From positions 305,543-369,542 of the forward strand of contig JACKNM010000006.1 of NCBI GenBank assembly GCA_024234875.1: DNA of 64,000 bases, in the 5' to 3' direction. Positions within the stretch are counted from its first letter, which is position 1. The number at the start of each line of letters is the position of its first letter. Below are positions 17,056 through 25,659 of this stretch, one piece after another. The notes beneath the pieces are model-generated. The model saw only the letters and a program-made list of their open reading frames with translations. It had not been told where the DNA came from and searched no databases. A program made the position numbers and the translations under genes. This stretch comes from Ectothiorhodospiraceae bacterium (GTDB lineage: Bacteria; Pseudomonadota; Gammaproteobacteria; HK1).

Positions 17056-17903
17056 GGCGGATCGCCGACGGTCTGGTGCACCGGTACCGTCCACGAAGGT
17101 GTCGGTGCTCGCCGCCGCGCCAGTGCCGACGCCGGCACCAGCTCGACGCCGCGAGCCGAGAGCTGGGGCAGCATCTCGTCGAGCACGTCGAGGGTCTCGG
17201 GATAGGGATGACCGATCCCCACCGCGCGCCCACGCTCACGCGCGATGCGCACCAGCCGCTCCATCTCGTGCCGGATCATCGTGCGGCTGCGGTGGTGGTC
17301 GAGGAAGACGTCGCGCCGCAGGGCCGGCAGCCCGTTGTCGTGCGCGACGCGCGAGGCCACGCTCCCGGCCACCGTGTGGCTGTCGACGAAATAGAGCCCG
17401 CCGGTCTCCCGTAGCGTCTCCATCAGCCACTGCATGGGCTCGCGCCGCGGCGTGAGCAGGCTGCCCATGTGGTTGCTCACGCCGACCGCGTGCGGCACGG
17501 CGGCGAGCGCCCGACGCACCGTCGCCTGCAGCTCCGCGCGCCGCATCGACGCGGTCAGACCACCGGGCCCGAGCGCCGCCCCGCCACGCGCCTCCATCGG
17601 CAGGTGGAGCATCACCTCCTTGTCGACCTGGAACGCCAGCCGCGCCAGGCTCTCGGTGTACGGGGTGTGGGGCAGGAAGGCGAGGGTGACGGCACCCGGC
17701 AACTCGATCGCGCGCAGTCCGTCGGCACGCCGGTAACCCATGTCGTCGATGATGATCGCCATCACCGCCGGAGATGGCGCGAGCGTCGGGCGCGGCGGCG
17801 CCGCGCTGACCGCCATCGCCGCCATCCATGCCAGCCCGAGGACCGCGAGCAAGCTGGCGCGGGGCGGTGAGGCTCGACGTCGAGAGGTGTTGGAGCGGAT
17901 CAA
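17013..17903 (-). CDS. yibQ: Divergent polysaccharide deacetylase family protein (YibQ-like)
   Basis: Periplasmic protein of the divergent polysaccharide deacetylase family (DUF610, E. coli YibQ). The mature part starts with MAIIIDDMGYRRADGLRAI and carries LPMEA, GVSNHMGSLLT, FVDSHTVAGS and GIGHPYPETL, all family signatures; enzymatic activity has not been established for the family. I chose TTG 17903 because it gives a clear signal peptide (positive n-region, LLAVLGLAWMAAMAVSA, cleavage near residue 34). GTG 18017 is an upstream alternative. It follows ctpA and envC on the same strand, as in the E. coli envC-yibQ group. The start codon is uncertain. Confidence 0.85.
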   Translation of the reverse strand: MIRSNTSRRRASPPRASLLAVLGLAWMAAMAVSAAPPRPTLAPSPAVMAIIIDDMGYRRADGLRAIELPGAVTLAFLPHTPYTESLARLAFQVDKEVMLHLPMEARGGAALGPGGLTASMRRAELQATVRRALAAVPHAVGVSNHMGSLLTPRREPMQWLMETLRETGGLYFVDSHTVAGSVASRVAHDNGLPALRRDVFLDHHRSRTMIRHEMERLVRIARERGRAVGIGHPYPETLDVLDEMLPQLSARGVELVPASALARRRAPTPSWTVPVHQTVGDPPQPPSPAAATTNIR

Positions 17904-18049
17904 GTGTCCTTCCCGGGACTCGGCCTCACCATGCCTCGACCCACTCGGCGAGGAGCGCGTGAGCGCATCCGGTCGTGCCGCGCCGGCCACCGCGCGGCTC
18001 GCGAGCGCGCGCGGCACGGTGGCAGGGGCGTGATGGTGGCGTCCGCCGC

Positions 18050-19405
18050 TCAGGAGCGCTGCGACTTGAGAATGGTGAGTCCCTTGAGCAGGTTCAGCGC
18101 CTCGTAGAGCGGGTAGTCTCGCTGTGCGAGCGGCTGCTCCTCGGCCGGCTTCTTGACCGTCTCCTCACCGCTGGCGCGGCGGGCCTTCTCGAGCGTGCTC
18201 TCGCGGCCGGACTCCTCGCCCTCGCCGGTCAGGTGTCGCGGCAGGTTGGCCTCCGAGATACGCTCGCGCGACTCACGCTCGACACTCGCGATGCGCAGCG
18301 GATCGACCGTGATGTCCGGCTCGATTCCCTTCGCCTGGATCGAGCGTCCGGACGGGGTGAAGTACCTCGCCGTCGTCAGCTTGAGGGCGGAGCCGTCGTC
18401 CATCGGCAGGATGGTCTGCACCGAGCCCTTGCCGAAGGTCTTCTCGCCCATGATCACGGCGCGGTTGTGGTCCTGTAGAGCCCCGGCCACGATCTCCGAG
18501 GCCGACGCCGAGCCGCCGTTGACGAGCACGACGATCGGCGCACCCTCCAGGATGTCGGACGGCTTCGCGCTGAACCGCAGCTTCGCGTCCTCGAGCCGGC
18601 CCTCGGTGTAGACGATGACCCCGTCGGTGAGGAACGCGTCCGAGACCGAGACCGCTGCACTGAGCACCCCGCCGGGGTTGTTGCGCAGATCGAGGACCAG
18701 CCCCTTGAGGGTTCCACCGCCCTCGTCGCGCAACTTGTCCACCGCCTCGCGCAGATTCTCGCCGGTGCGGGACTGGAACTGGCTGATGCGCACGTAGCCG
18801 TAGCCGGGCTCGAGCGAGCGGCTGCGGATGCTGGTGACGCGGATCACGTCGCGGGTGATGGTGATCGGGAACGGACGGTCGCGGCCCTCGCGCACCACGG
18901 TCAGGGTGATCGAGGTTCCCGGCTTGCCGCGCATCACCTTCACCGCGTCGGGCAGGGTCATGCCCTTGACCGGGGTGTCGTCGAGTCGGATCACCAGGTC
19001 ACCGGCCTGGACGCCGGCACGCTGGGCCGGGGTGTCGTCGATGGGGGCGATCACCTTGACGAACCCGTCCTCCATGTTCACCTCGATGCCGAGGCCGCCG
19101 AACTCGCCGCTGGTGCCGGCCTGGAGGTCCTTGTAGTCGTCGGGAACGAGGTATGCGGAGTGGGGATCGAGGCCCGACAGCATCCCCTTGATGGCGTTGT
19201 CGAGGAGCGTCTTGTCGTCGACCGCCTCCACGTAATCGCTCTTGATCTTCGCGAAGACCTCGGTGAACGCGCGCAACTCCTTGAGCGGCAACGCCTCACC
19301 CTGGCCACGCTCGGCGAGGACGCCCTGTGCGGCTCCCACCAGCACCCCGAGCACGACACCCAGGCCGAGGACCGGGAGGCTGCGGACGACGACTCTCGAG
19401 TTCAT
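18050..19405 (-). CDS. ctpA: C-terminal processing protease (S41, CtpA)
   Basis: Periplasmic Ser/Lys protease that trims envelope proteins and, in relatives, peptidoglycan hydrolases. It is 451 residues with an N-terminal signal/anchor (about 8-29). A PDZ domain (about 95-175, EFGGLGIEVNM, GVQAGDLVIRLDD) precedes the S41 catalytic core. The catalytic serine is S301 in NGGSASASEIV and the lysine is K326 in KTFGKGSVQT, 25 residues later as in E. coli Prc. The C-terminal tail (about 385-451) is charged. It lies between envC and yibQ, so these three probably act together on the cell wall during division. Confidence 0.95.
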   Translation of the reverse strand: MNSRVVVRSLPVLGLGVVLGVLVGAAQGVLAERGQGEALPLKELRAFTEVFAKIKSDYVEAVDDKTLLDNAIKGMLSGLDPHSAYLVPDDYKDLQAGTSGEFGGLGIEVNMEDGFVKVIAPIDDTPAQRAGVQAGDLVIRLDDTPVKGMTLPDAVKVMRGKPGTSITLTVVREGRDRPFPITITRDVIRVTSIRSRSLEPGYGYVRISQFQSRTGENLREAVDKLRDEGGGTLKGLVLDLRNNPGGVLSAAVSVSDAFLTDGVIVYTEGRLEDAKLRFSAKPSDILEGAPIVVLVNGGSASASEIVAGALQDHNRAVIMGEKTFGKGSVQTILPMDDGSALKLTTARYFTPSGRSIQAKGIEPDITVDPLRIASVERESRERISEANLPRHLTGEGEESGRESTLEKARRASGEETVKKPAEEQPLAQRDYPLYEALNLLKGLTILKSQRS

Positions 19406-19436
19406 GGGCGACCCTGCGCGGCGCTGACCGGGGTCA

Positions 19437-19466
19437 AGAATACAAGCGCCGATCCGAGGGGCACAA
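19437..19466 (-). promoter_or_regulatory. Putative sigma-70 promoter of ctpA
   Basis: On the minus strand: TTGTGC (19466-19461), 18-bp spacer, TATTCT (19442-19437), about 30 nt before the ctpA start. The -10 matches consensus at 5 of 6 bases and the -35 at 3 of 6. Confidence 0.4.
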
Positions 19467-19541
19467 GCGCGGGGACCGGCCGGCGGTCACGGTTCGTGAC
19501 CGGAGCGTGAGGCCGCCGGCCGCGCTCGTGCGGGTCGTCGA

Positions 19542-20762
19542 TCAGGCCCGGCACCAGGCCCGCGGGTCGACCGGCTCGCCCTTTTGCCGAATCTCGAAGT
19601 AGAGCGCGCTGCGGCTGCGCCCGCCGCTGCGCCCGACGGTGGCGATCGGCTCGCCCGCCTCGACCCACTCGCCGACCTCCTTGGTGATCAGCTCGTTGTG
19701 GCCGTAGAGGCTCATGAAGCCCGCGCCGTGGTCCAGGATCACCAGCATGCCGAGCCCCGGTAGCCAGCTCGCGTAGGCGACGCGTCCGTGCGAGATCGCG
19801 CGCACGGGGTCACCGGCGCTGGCATCGATCAGGATCCCTTCCCAGGCGATCTGGTCACCGTCGCGCGGGGTGCCGAACTGGTTGCGGATACGGCCCTTGA
19901 CCGGCCACCGCAGCTTACCGCGCTGGGTGGCGAACCCGGGTCGGTCGTCGTCCGGGAGCGGCAGGCTCTCGAGCTCGGCCTCGATCGAGGCGAGGAGCGC
20001 GCGTAGCTCCTCGGCCTGCCCCGCGAGACGGGCGCGGCGGGCGTCGTCGTCGGCGATCTCGCGGTCGATGCGGGTCACCGCCAGGGCGTGCTCCTCGCGG
20101 CGAGCCTCGAGCGCGCGCGCGCCGGCCTCACGCACCTCCCGCAGTGCCTCGAGGGCGGTGGCAGCCTCCCGAGTCTCGGCCTCGATTCGGTCGAGGTCGA
20201 CGAGCCGGGCACGCAGCGCCGCGAGCTCCCTGGCGCGAGCGCGCTGGAAGTGCTCCCCGTAGGCGAGCGCGCGGCCGACCAGGCCGGGGTCGCGCTGGTT
20301 CAGGAGGAGCTTGAGGCGGTCCTCGCGCCCCATCGCGTACGCGGCCCGGAGGTGGAGTGCGAGTCGCTCGCGGCCGTCCGCCACCGCGCGCTCCGCCTCG
20401 ACGCGGTCGCGCTCCAAGGCCGCGAGCGCCGCGGTCTGGCGGTCGGCCTTCTCGGTCGCGTCACGCAGCTCCGCGGCCACCCGCGCGAGGTCGCGCTCGG
20501 TCGCCTCGAGGGTCCGGCTGACGGCATCGCGCTGGGCCCGGGCGCTGCCGAGGCGTAGCTCCACGGTCGCGATCCGGCGCTGGATCTCCTCGAGTTGGGC
20601 GCGTGCGCGGGCGGCCTCGTCGGCGGCGGTCGCGGCGCCCGCACCGCCGACGAGGACCGTTGCCAGGACGAGCATCGCCAGCCTCGGGCGCCAGCGGGCC
20701 ACGGGCCGGGAGGGCGGCGGCCGCGGAGCGGGCGGAGTGGGGATGGTCGCCGATGCGGTCAT
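19542..20762 (-). CDS. envC: Murein hydrolase activator EnvC-like protein
   Basis: Periplasmic activator of septal amidases (AmiA/AmiB) at cell division; 406 residues from ATG 20762. A signal peptide (about 25-48) is followed by a long coiled coil (about 48-285). A C-terminal LytM/M23 domain (about 295-406) follows. The zinc ligands of active M23 enzymes are missing: the usual H-x3-D site reads EGILIDAS and the final H-x-H reads LYFEIR, as in E. coli EnvC. So it should activate other hydrolases rather than cut peptidoglycan itself. The very long upstream frame overlaps the rhodanese and secB genes on the other strand and is not used. It is head-to-head with yibN. Confidence 0.93.
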   Translation of the reverse strand: MTASATIPTPPAPRPPPSRPVARWRPRLAMLVLATVLVGGAGAATAADEAARARAQLEEIQRRIATVELRLGSARAQRDAVSRTLEATERDLARVAAELRDATEKADRQTAALAALERDRVEAERAVADGRERLALHLRAAYAMGREDRLKLLLNQRDPGLVGRALAYGEHFQRARARELAALRARLVDLDRIEAETREAATALEALREVREAGARALEARREEHALAVTRIDREIADDDARRARLAGQAEELRALLASIEAELESLPLPDDDRPGFATQRGKLRWPVKGRIRNQFGTPRDGDQIAWEGILIDASAGDPVRAISHGRVAYASWLPGLGMLVILDHGAGFMSLYGHNELITKEVGEWVEAGEPIATVGRSGGRSRSALYFEIRQKGEPVDPRAWCRA

Positions 20763-20771
20763 GCGGCGGAC

Positions 20772-20777
20772 ATTATA
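20772..20777 (-). promoter_or_regulatory. Consensus -10 element directly before envC
   Basis: TATAAT on the minus strand, only 9 nt before the envC ATG (20762). Transcription would start about 2-3 nt before the ATG, so the envC mRNA would be nearly leaderless. No good -35 is visible 16-18 bp upstream. Confidence 0.45.
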
Positions 20778-20909
20778 TGAGCGCGCCACAGCGCGGGAGA
20801 GCGTCGACACGGGGTGGCGACCGTCGTGGTGGCGTTGCGGGTCGGTGCGCTTCGGGATACCCTCGCGCGTCCCGCGCCCAGCGGCGCTGTCTCGGGCCAT
20901 CGCGCACCC

Positions 20910-21332
20910 ATGGATCGTCTCATCGAGTTCGTCGGCAACCACCCCGTGCTCTGGGGGGTGTTCCTCGGTCTGCTGGCGACCCTCGGGTGGACCTTCGTGA
21001 AGGGGTCGCGGTCGGCCCCTCGGGTGACACCGGTCGAGGCCACGCGTCTGATCAACCACGAGCAGGCGGTGGTGCTCGATGTCCGGGGCGACGCCGAGTT
21101 CGCCGCCGGTCATGTCGTGGATGCGGTGCACATGCCGCAAGACCGCCTGGAGCAGCAGCTCGACAAGCTGAAGAAGTACCAGTCGCGTCCGGTGATCGCG
21201 GTCTGCGCCAGCGGCCAGACCTCGGCGCGGGCAGCCGAGATCCTCCGGCGCGGCGGCTTCGAGCGCGTGTTCCAGCTCGGCGGTGGTCTCGCTGCCTGGG
21301 AAAGCGCGAATCTCCCCCTGATCAAGAAGTGA
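20910..21332 (+). CDS. yibN: Membrane-anchored rhodanese-like protein
   Basis: A 140-residue protein with one N-terminal membrane helix (about 13-30) and a cytoplasmic rhodanese domain (about 40-138). The active-site loop is intact: cysteine in AVCASGQTSARAAEIL, with LDVRGDAEFAAGHV upstream. It resembles E. coli YibN, which also sits upstream of secB and gpsA; the glutaredoxin gene found between them in E. coli is absent here. Its sulphur substrate is unknown. ATG 20910 was chosen because it begins just before the membrane helix. Confidence 0.9.
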   Translation: MDRLIEFVGNHPVLWGVFLGLLATLGWTFVKGSRSAPRVTPVEATRLINHEQAVVLDVRGDAEFAAGHVVDAVHMPQDRLEQQLDKLKKYQSRPVIAVCASGQTSARAAEILRRGGFERVFQLGGGLAAWESANLPLIKK

Positions 21333-21378
21333 CGCCGGCGCGGCCAGGCGGCCGACGACCCCGTCCAGGACACCATCG

Positions 21379-21858
21379 ATGACGGACGAAAACCCCGCTG
21401 CCGGCGCCGGTCGGCCCTCCGGCGCCGAGTTCACGATCAAGAAGATCTACGTGAAGGACGTGTCCTTCGAGTCGCCGACGTCGCCCGAGATCTTCACCGT
21501 GCCGTGGCAGCCGGAGCTCGACCTGCAGATGCACACCGGCGCCAGCCGGTTCGGCCCGGCCGACTACGAGGTGACCCTCAACGCCACCGCCACGGTCAAG
21601 GTCGGCGAGCGCACCGCATTCCTCGCCGAGGTCCAGATCGGCGGCGTGTTCGGTATCACCGGTGTTCCCGAGTCGGACCTCGCGCCGCTGCTCGGCACCT
21701 ACTGTCCGACCATCCTGTTTCCCTACCTGCGCGAGGTGGTCTCCGACCTCGCGGTACGCGGTGGCTTCCCACAGATGCTGCTGCAGCCGGTGAACTTCGA
21801 TGCGCTGTACCAGCAGCATCTCGCCCAGGAGGGCGGCGCGGGGGGCGAGACGCACTGA
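21379..21858 (+). CDS. secB: Protein-export chaperone SecB
   Basis: Tetrameric cytoplasmic chaperone that keeps precursors unfolded and hands them to SecA; 159 residues (E. coli 155). The family core is clear: FTIKKIYVKDVSFESP, then EVTLNATATVK, AFLAEVQIGGVFGI, LLGTYCPTILFPYLREV and the C-terminal LLQPVNFDALYQQHLAQ. It lies between yibN and gpsA with the usual gammaproteobacterial order. Confidence 0.97.
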   Translation: MTDENPAAGAGRPSGAEFTIKKIYVKDVSFESPTSPEIFTVPWQPELDLQMHTGASRFGPADYEVTLNATATVKVGERTAFLAEVQIGGVFGITGVPESDLAPLLGTYCPTILFPYLREVVSDLAVRGGFPQMLLQPVNFDALYQQHLAQEGGAGGETH

Positions 21859-21877
21859 TGCGTCCGCGCCGGGTGCG

Positions 21878-22897
21878 TTGAGCGACGCGCGCGAGCGGTG
21901 CACCGCGCGCGTCGCGGTGCTGGGCGCGGGGTCGTTCGGGACCGCGCTCGCGCTCCTGCTGGCGCGTAACGGCCACTCGGTCTCGCTCTGGGGTCGCGAC
22001 GGTCCCCACGTCCGCGACCTCGACCGCGCGCGGGAGAACGTGCGCGACCTTCCCGGCTTCCGGTTTCCCGACGGACTCACGGTCGGCTCGGACCTGACCA
22101 TCGCCGGGGCGGCCGACGTCGTGGTGCTGGCGGTGCCCTCCGCGGCGTTCGCCGCCACCGTGGCGGCGCTGGCCGCACTGGACTCGGTGCCGTCGCGCCT
22201 GGTGTGGGGAACCAAGGGTTTCGATCCGCAGGCGCCGCGCCTGCTGTCGGAGGTCGCGCACGAGCTCCTGCCCGCGGGGACCGCGCTCGCGGTGCTCTCG
22301 GGCCCGACCTTCGCACGCGAGATTGCCGCCGACCTGCCGGCGGCGGTGACGGTGGCCGCTGCCGATGGCGCCGACGCCGCCGCGGCCGCGGCGCTGTTCC
22401 ACGGTCCTCGCTTCCGGGCCTACGCGAGCACCGACCTCGTCGGCGTGCAGGTGGGTGGGGCGGTCAAGAACGTGCTGGCGATCGCCGCCGGGGTCGCCGA
22501 CGGCCTCGGTTTCGGTGCCAACACGCGCGCCGCGCTGGTCACCCGCGGCCTGGCCGAGCTCACGCGGCTGGGCGCGGCACTGGGTGGGCGGACCGAGACG
22601 TTCATGGGGCTCGCCGGCCTCGGTGATCTCGTGCTCACCTGCACCGATGACCAGTCGCGTAACCGACGCTTCGGGCTGGCCATTGCCGGTGGGGCCTCGG
22701 CCGCCGCGGCGCAGACCGACGTCGGACAGGTGGTGGAGGGTGCGCGCACCGCGCGCCAGGTGGTGGCGATCGCCGCCCGCCTGGGGGTCGAGATGCCGAT
22801 CTGCGAGCAGGTGGAGGCCCTGGTCCGGGGTGCCACCACGCCGACCGCCGCGGTGACCAGTCTCCTCGCCCGCGACCCGCGCTCCGAGGACGTGTAG
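21878..22897 (+). CDS. gpsA: NAD(P)-dependent glycerol-3-phosphate dehydrogenase
   Basis: Makes sn-glycerol-3-phosphate from dihydroxyacetone phosphate for phospholipids. From TTG 21878 the protein is 339 residues, the same as E. coli GpsA. Motifs: nucleotide-binding VLGAGSFGTALA, VWGTKGFD, VLSGPTFARE, the catalytic lysine in GGAVKNVLAIAAG and LAGLGDLVLTCTDDQSRNRR. The TTG start has no strong ribosome-binding site but no better in-frame start lies close by, and translation from secB, 20 bp upstream, may assist. Confidence 0.95.
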   Translation: MSDARERCTARVAVLGAGSFGTALALLLARNGHSVSLWGRDGPHVRDLDRARENVRDLPGFRFPDGLTVGSDLTIAGAADVVVLAVPSAAFAATVAALAALDSVPSRLVWGTKGFDPQAPRLLSEVAHELLPAGTALAVLSGPTFAREIAADLPAAVTVAAADGADAAAAAALFHGPRFRAYASTDLVGVQVGGAVKNVLAIAAGVADGLGFGANTRAALVTRGLAELTRLGAALGGRTETFMGLAGLGDLVLTCTDDQSRNRRFGLAIAGGASAAAAQTDVGQVVEGARTARQVVAIAARLGVEMPICEQVEALVRGATTPTAAVTSLLARDPRSEDV

Positions 22898-22970
22898 CCG
22901 ACCACCGCGACGCCGGCCGCGCGCCCGTCGGTGGCTCCCCGAGCGCGCCGACAATCCCTTCCCGCGCCAG

Positions 22971-22998
22971 CTCAAGGAATCTCGTTACCGGTCGATAC
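22971..22998 (+). promoter_or_regulatory. Sigma-28 (FliA)-type promoter of the mshI-mshN operon
   Basis: CTCAAG (22971-22976), a 14-bp spacer, GTCGATAC (22991-22998). The FliA -10 consensus is GCCGATAA. The start site would fall around 23004-23006, so the mshI message (ATG 23007) would be leaderless or nearly so. The same arrangement is found before mshE and the pilin gene. Confidence 0.7.
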
Positions 22999-23006
22999 CC
23001 GGTCCG

Positions 23007-23972
23007 ATGCTGGGATTTCGACGCAAGAGACTCCGTGCCCGTCGGCTCGCCGCCCTGGCGATCGAGCCCGATGGTGTCGCGTTCGCGCAGGTGTTGCGCG
23101 CGGACTCCGGACCGCCGGTGCTGGAGGCGTGCGAGCACCACGACGTCACGTCCGCGGCGCAATGGAGTGCGGTGATCGAGGACCTCTCGCGGCGCCACCA
23201 TCTCGACTCGGTGCGCTGCTCGGTCCTGCTCGGCTCCGACGCCTACTCCCTGCTGCTGGTCGAGAGCCCGGAGGTGCCGGCGGAGGAGTTGCGCGCCGCG
23301 GTCCGCTGGCGGGTGCGCGACCTCATCGACTTCCACGTCGACGACGCGGCGATGGACGTGTTCGACGTGCCCCCGCTACGCGGCGCCGGGCGTGCGCCGA
23401 TGGTCTACGTCGCGGCGGCGCGCGCGGCGATGGTGGCGGAGCGCGTGGCCCTGGCCGAGCGGGCCGACCTCGCGCTCGAGGTCATCGACATCGAGGAGCT
23501 GGCGCTGCGCAACCTCGCCGCCGAGCTGGCGGAGGACGCGGTCGGCGTGGCGATGCTGCACCTCAGCGGTGAGACCGGTCACATCACCCTGACGCGGGAG
23601 TCCACGCTGTACCTGGCGCGGCGCCTCGACGGGTTGTCGGCGGCGATGCCGGTCCTCGCCGACGACACGCCCTCGGTCGAGCATCCGCGGGTGCGCGAGT
23701 GGCTCGACGTGTTGATGGTCGAGGTCCAGCGCTCGCTCGACTACTACGAGAGCAGCTTCTCCCAGGCCCCGATCACCCACCTCGTGATCGGCCCCATGAG
23801 CCGGCCGGTCGAGGGGATGGCGCGGTACTTCGCCGACCAGCTCGGCCTCACCGTGCGGGCGATCGACCTCGCGGCGGTGCTCGAGTGCTCGGCGGCGCCG
23901 CCACCGTCGGTGCAGGCACGCTGCTTCTCCGCCGTCGGCGCCGCGCTCCGTCACGAGGAGGTGAGCCTGTGA
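23007..23972 (+). CDS. mshI: MSHA pilus biogenesis protein MshI (PilM-like)
   Basis: Cytoplasmic actin-like (PilM/GspL-type) component of the pilus inner-membrane platform, 321 residues. The N-terminus starts RRLAALAIEPDGVAFAQVLR, as in MshI/PilM. The sequence continues through SVLLGSDAYSLLLVESPEVP, AVRWRVRDLIDF and a C-terminal QRSLDYYESSFSQAPITHL segment typical of this family. The next gene overlaps its stop (GTGA), indicating coupling. It opens a seven-gene operon, mshI-mshI2-J-K-L-M-N, in the canonical MSHA order. No mshH is present upstream; gpsA is there instead. Confidence 0.9.
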   Translation: MLGFRRKRLRARRLAALAIEPDGVAFAQVLRADSGPPVLEACEHHDVTSAAQWSAVIEDLSRRHHLDSVRCSVLLGSDAYSLLLVESPEVPAEELRAAVRWRVRDLIDFHVDDAAMDVFDVPPLRGAGRAPMVYVAAARAAMVAERVALAERADLALEVIDIEELALRNLAAELAEDAVGVAMLHLSGETGHITLTRESTLYLARRLDGLSAAMPVLADDTPSVEHPRVREWLDVLMVEVQRSLDYYESSFSQAPITHLVIGPMSRPVEGMARYFADQLGLTVRAIDLAAVLECSAAPPPSVQARCFSAVGAALRHEEVSL

Positions 23973-24574
23973 GACAGCAGGTGAACCTCTATCAGCCGGT
24001 GTTCCGGCGCGAGCGGCGAGTGCTCTCGGCGCGCGCGCTGGCGCAGTGCCTCGGTCTGGCCGCGATCGCGCTGGCGGCGGTGCAGGGCTTCGCCTGGTGG
24101 CAGGTCGAGGGCCTGCGCGGACAGGTACGGCAGCTCGAGCAGCAGCAGGTGCTGGCCACCGAGCGGCTCTCGGCGGCCCAGGGGCGGGTGCCCAGGCGCG
24201 ACCCCAGCCCGCTCCTCGAGCGCGAGCGCGCCCGTCTCGAGCGGGTGGTGGCCGGCCGCTCGAGGATCCTCGAGACCCTGCGCGGCGGAGACGTGGAGCC
24301 GAGCAGCGGCTTCTCCGAGATCCTCGCCGGGCTCGCGCGCCAGCGCGTCCCCGGTCTGTGGCTGACCGCGGTGCGGATCCAGTCCGGCGGTCGGCGGCTC
24401 GAGATCCGTGGCGCCGCGCTGCGCCCGGAGCTGGTACCGGTCCTGGTTCAACGTCTGTCGTCGGAGCCGGTGTTCGTCGGCATGAAGTTCCAGACGCTGC
24501 GACTCGATCGCACCGAGGAGGGCGAGGGGCGGCTCGACTTCGTGCTGCGCACCGACATCGAGGGCGCGACGTGA
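23969..24574 (+). CDS. MSHA biogenesis protein MshI2 (PilN-like)
   Basis: Bitopic inner-membrane protein of 201 residues. It begins RQQVNLYQPVFRRERRVLSA, the PilN-like cytoplasmic tag that docks onto PilM/MshI. One membrane helix (about 28-46) and a periplasmic coiled coil follow, then a ferredoxin-like domain (about 110-201, GLWLTAVRIQSGGRRLEIRG). The GTG start overlaps the mshI stop. The equivalent gene is called mshI2 in Shewanella-type loci. Identification rests on size, topology, the N-terminal motif and position. Confidence 0.82.
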   Translation: MRQQVNLYQPVFRRERRVLSARALAQCLGLAAIALAAVQGFAWWQVEGLRGQVRQLEQQQVLATERLSAAQGRVPRRDPSPLLERERARLERVVAGRSRILETLRGGDVEPSSGFSEILAGLARQRVPGLWLTAVRIQSGGRRLEIRGAALRPELVPVLVQRLSSEPVFVGMKFQTLRLDRTEEGEGRLDFVLRTDIEGAT

Positions 24575-25260
24575 AGGCGCGGCTGGAAGCGTTGCTCGCA
24601 CGCGTCGACGCGCTCTCGCTGCGCGAGCGGGCAATCGGATTCGCCATGGTGCTGGCGGTCCTCGGGGCCGGCTGGCACGAGCTCGCCTTCGACCCGCTCG
24701 ACCGCCAGCGCCAGGCGCTCGACGGGCGCGTCGAGCAGCTCCGCACCCAGACCGAGCAGCTCAACGCCGCGGCGCGCGATCTCGCCGGTGCGCTGGACGT
24801 CGACCCCGATCGCGACGGCCGCGCTCGCGTCGGCGCGCTGCGCGACACGCTCGCCGGGATCGATCGCGAGCTGGTCGCCCTGACTGCCTTGCTGGTGCCG
24901 CCGCGCGAGATGGCGCGGGTCCTGGAGACGGTGCTCGGTCGCGAGACCGACCTCCGCCTGCTGAGCCTCGAGGCGATCGCGGCCGAGCCGCTCGTCACCG
25001 ACACCGAGCCCGACCCGGCCGCCGCCGCGGCGGATGCCACCGGGGCGGCGGACGCGCCCGTCGCGGTCTACCGCCACGGGCTCCGCCTGCAGCTCGAAGG
25101 CGGCTATCTCGAGACGCTGCGCTACCTCGAGACACTCGAGCGCCTCGGCACTCGATTCCTGTGGGAGAGCATCGACTACCGGGTCGAGGCTCATCCGCGC
25201 GCCACGGTGACCATCACCGTCTACTCGCTCAGCCTCGACGAGGCCTTGCTCGGAGTGTGA
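24571..25260 (+). CDS. mshJ: MSHA biogenesis protein MshJ (PilO-like)
   Basis: Bitopic inner-membrane protein of 229 residues, the PilO-like partner of the preceding gene product. Short cytoplasmic N-terminus (LSLRERAIGF), one membrane helix (about 18-36), a coiled coil (about 40-75) and a periplasmic ferredoxin-like domain ending in VTITVYSLSLDEALLGV, which matches MshJ C-termini. An Ala/Asp-rich loop (about 145-165) is inserted in the periplasmic domain. The GTG overlaps the preceding stop by 4 bp. Confidence 0.85.
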   Translation: MKARLEALLARVDALSLRERAIGFAMVLAVLGAGWHELAFDPLDRQRQALDGRVEQLRTQTEQLNAAARDLAGALDVDPDRDGRARVGALRDTLAGIDRELVALTALLVPPREMARVLETVLGRETDLRLLSLEAIAAEPLVTDTEPDPAAAAADATGAADAPVAVYRHGLRLQLEGGYLETLRYLETLERLGTRFLWESIDYRVEAHPRATVTITVYSLSLDEALLGV

Positions 25261-25263
25261 GCC

Positions 25264-25659
25264 ATGCTCGCCCGCATCCTGTACATCGTCCTGGTCGTGC
25301 TCGCCGCGGCGTCGCCACTGGTGCCGCCCGATGCGGCGCGGGCGAACGGGCTCGACGACCCGACCCGACCGGTCGTGCCGGCGCCGGCCCCCGCGCCGAC
25401 AGCGGTGGCGGAACCGACCGTGGCGTGGCAGCTCACGATGGTGCGGGTCTCGCGCGGCGATCGCATCGCGGTCATCGACGGCACCGTGGTGCGCGAGGGG
25501 GACCGCATCGGTGACGCGGTGGTGACCCGAATCGACAGCGTCTCGGTGACCCTCGAGCACGGAGGGAATCGCGAGCTGCTGACCCTGATCGACCCGGCCG
25601 TGCGACGCATGGCCCAGGTGGACCCCGAGCCGACCGCGCACCGGAGGTCTCCGCGATGA
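25264..25659 (+). CDS. mshK: MSHA biogenesis protein MshK (PilP-like)
   Basis: Exported protein of 131 residues. A signal peptide (about 1-27, ending AARA) precedes NGLDDPTRPVVPA, the hallmark start of mature MshK. The C-terminal half (about 60-110) is a small beta domain (LTMVRVSRGDRIAVIDG) like the secretin-contacting HR domain of PilP/GspC. It should link the inner-membrane platform to the MshL secretin. The mshL start codon overlaps its stop (ATGA). Confidence 0.85.
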   Translation: MLARILYIVLVVLAAASPLVPPDAARANGLDDPTRPVVPAPAPAPTAVAEPTVAWQLTMVRVSRGDRIAVIDGTVVREGDRIGDAVVTRIDSVSVTLEHGGNRELLTLIDPAVRRMAQVDPEPTAHRRSPR

